Shown here piece by piece: positions 22,789 to 22,913 of a stretch of DNA of 22,913 nt. The position numbers were made by a program, and so were the translations under genes. The stretch's first letter is position 1. Each line of letters opens with the position of its first letter. The stretch is taken from positions 1 through 22,913 of the forward strand of contig JAQUUB010000067.1 of assembly GCA_028694115.1 (NCBI GenBank), written 5' to 3'. This DNA is from Lachnospiraceae bacterium. GTDB lineage: Bacteria > Bacillota_A > Clostridia > Lachnospirales > Lachnospiraceae. The notes beneath the pieces were generated by a model. That model did no database searches. It was given only the letters and a program-made list of their open reading frames with translations, and was not told where the DNA came from.

Positions 22789-22913
22789 TGATATGCTCCC
22801 TATAAAGTAGACAGTAGAAAAAACAAAACTGTCGAAATAGAGGGAGTATTCATTATGAGTTTAAAAGGAAAAGTACCGCCGGAATTAAAGGTACAGGCGG
22901 TAGAGGATTATTT
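22789..22913 (+). mobile_element. Second IS3-family element, partial
   Basis: From about 22789 the sequence TGATATGCTCCCTATAAAGT followed by AGACAG resembles an IS3-type terminal repeat, and an IS3 OrfA-type transposase starts 66 bases inside. Its terminus differs from that of the left-hand IS, so it is a different element. The remainder lies beyond the right edge. Confidence 0.65.
22855..22913 (+). CDS. IS3-family transposase OrfA, N-terminus only
   Basis: From ATG 22855 with AGGGAG eight bases upstream, 19 codons are present: MSLKGKVPPELKVQAVEDY. The PELK-x-V-x3-EDYL pattern is the first helix of the helix-turn-helix in IS3-family OrfA proteins. The gene runs off the right edge. It is the only well-supported plus-strand gene start in the window. 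Confidence 0.7.
   Translation, partial: MSLKGKVPPELKVQAVEDY

Overview
The window is AT-rich with Shine-Dalgarno-led genes, Clostridia-type repeats and mobile elements. It looks like accessory DNA of a low-GC anaerobic Bacillota, most likely a gut Lachnospiraceae-type Clostridia; that placement is inferred from gene content, not from a marker gene. Nearly every real gene lies on the minus strand. Both ends are cut inside IS3-family elements that read outwards (1-120 and about 22789-22913).

Layout. (1) 247-7185 is a defence island. One promoter (7217-7244) precedes five tightly packed genes: an AAA_15/RloA-like ATPase, an RloB-like TOPRIM-type protein, a CoiA-like nuclease/coiled-coil protein, a SIR2-domain protein and a HerA-type ATPase. 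A separate TIR-domain gene lies beyond a broken TPR fragment. (2) 7270-9400 is a graveyard of mobile DNA: the right end of an IS200/IS605 tnpB element, a broken IS4-like transposase interrupted by foreign sequence, and a dinD relic. (3) 9471-14083 is a two-gene operon of a duplicated DUF2935 protein and a 1224-residue MnxG-like multicopper oxidase whose copper motifs occur in permuted order. (4) 14133-16135 holds small ICE- or phage-like genes and relics: a membrane-protein remnant, a PBECR4-like nuclease with an in-frame stop, two small ORFs, a 73-bp inverted-repeat element and an AbrB-like regulator. (5) 16181-18140 is a type I-C style CRISPR array (23 repeats, 22 spacers, read on the minus strand) with leader and probable terminator but no cas genes in the window. 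(6) 18400-21720 is an IetAS-type pair, an AAA ATPase plus a subtilisin-like protease, with its own promoter and repeated operator-like motifs. (7) 21893-22704 is a visibly GC-richer Tn916-like fragment: sigma factor, a truncated helix-turn-helix gene and a small ORF.

How it fits together. At least four anti-phage modules (RloAB/AbiL-like, SIR2-HerA with an extra nuclease-like gene, IetAS, CRISPR array) plus a TIR protein sit among IS and ICE debris, as in a defence island assembled by transposition. The best candidate for something undescribed is the CoiA-like/coiled-coil + SIR2 + HerA unit, transcriptionally coupled to an RloAB pair. The permuted multicopper oxidase is the best non-defence candidate.
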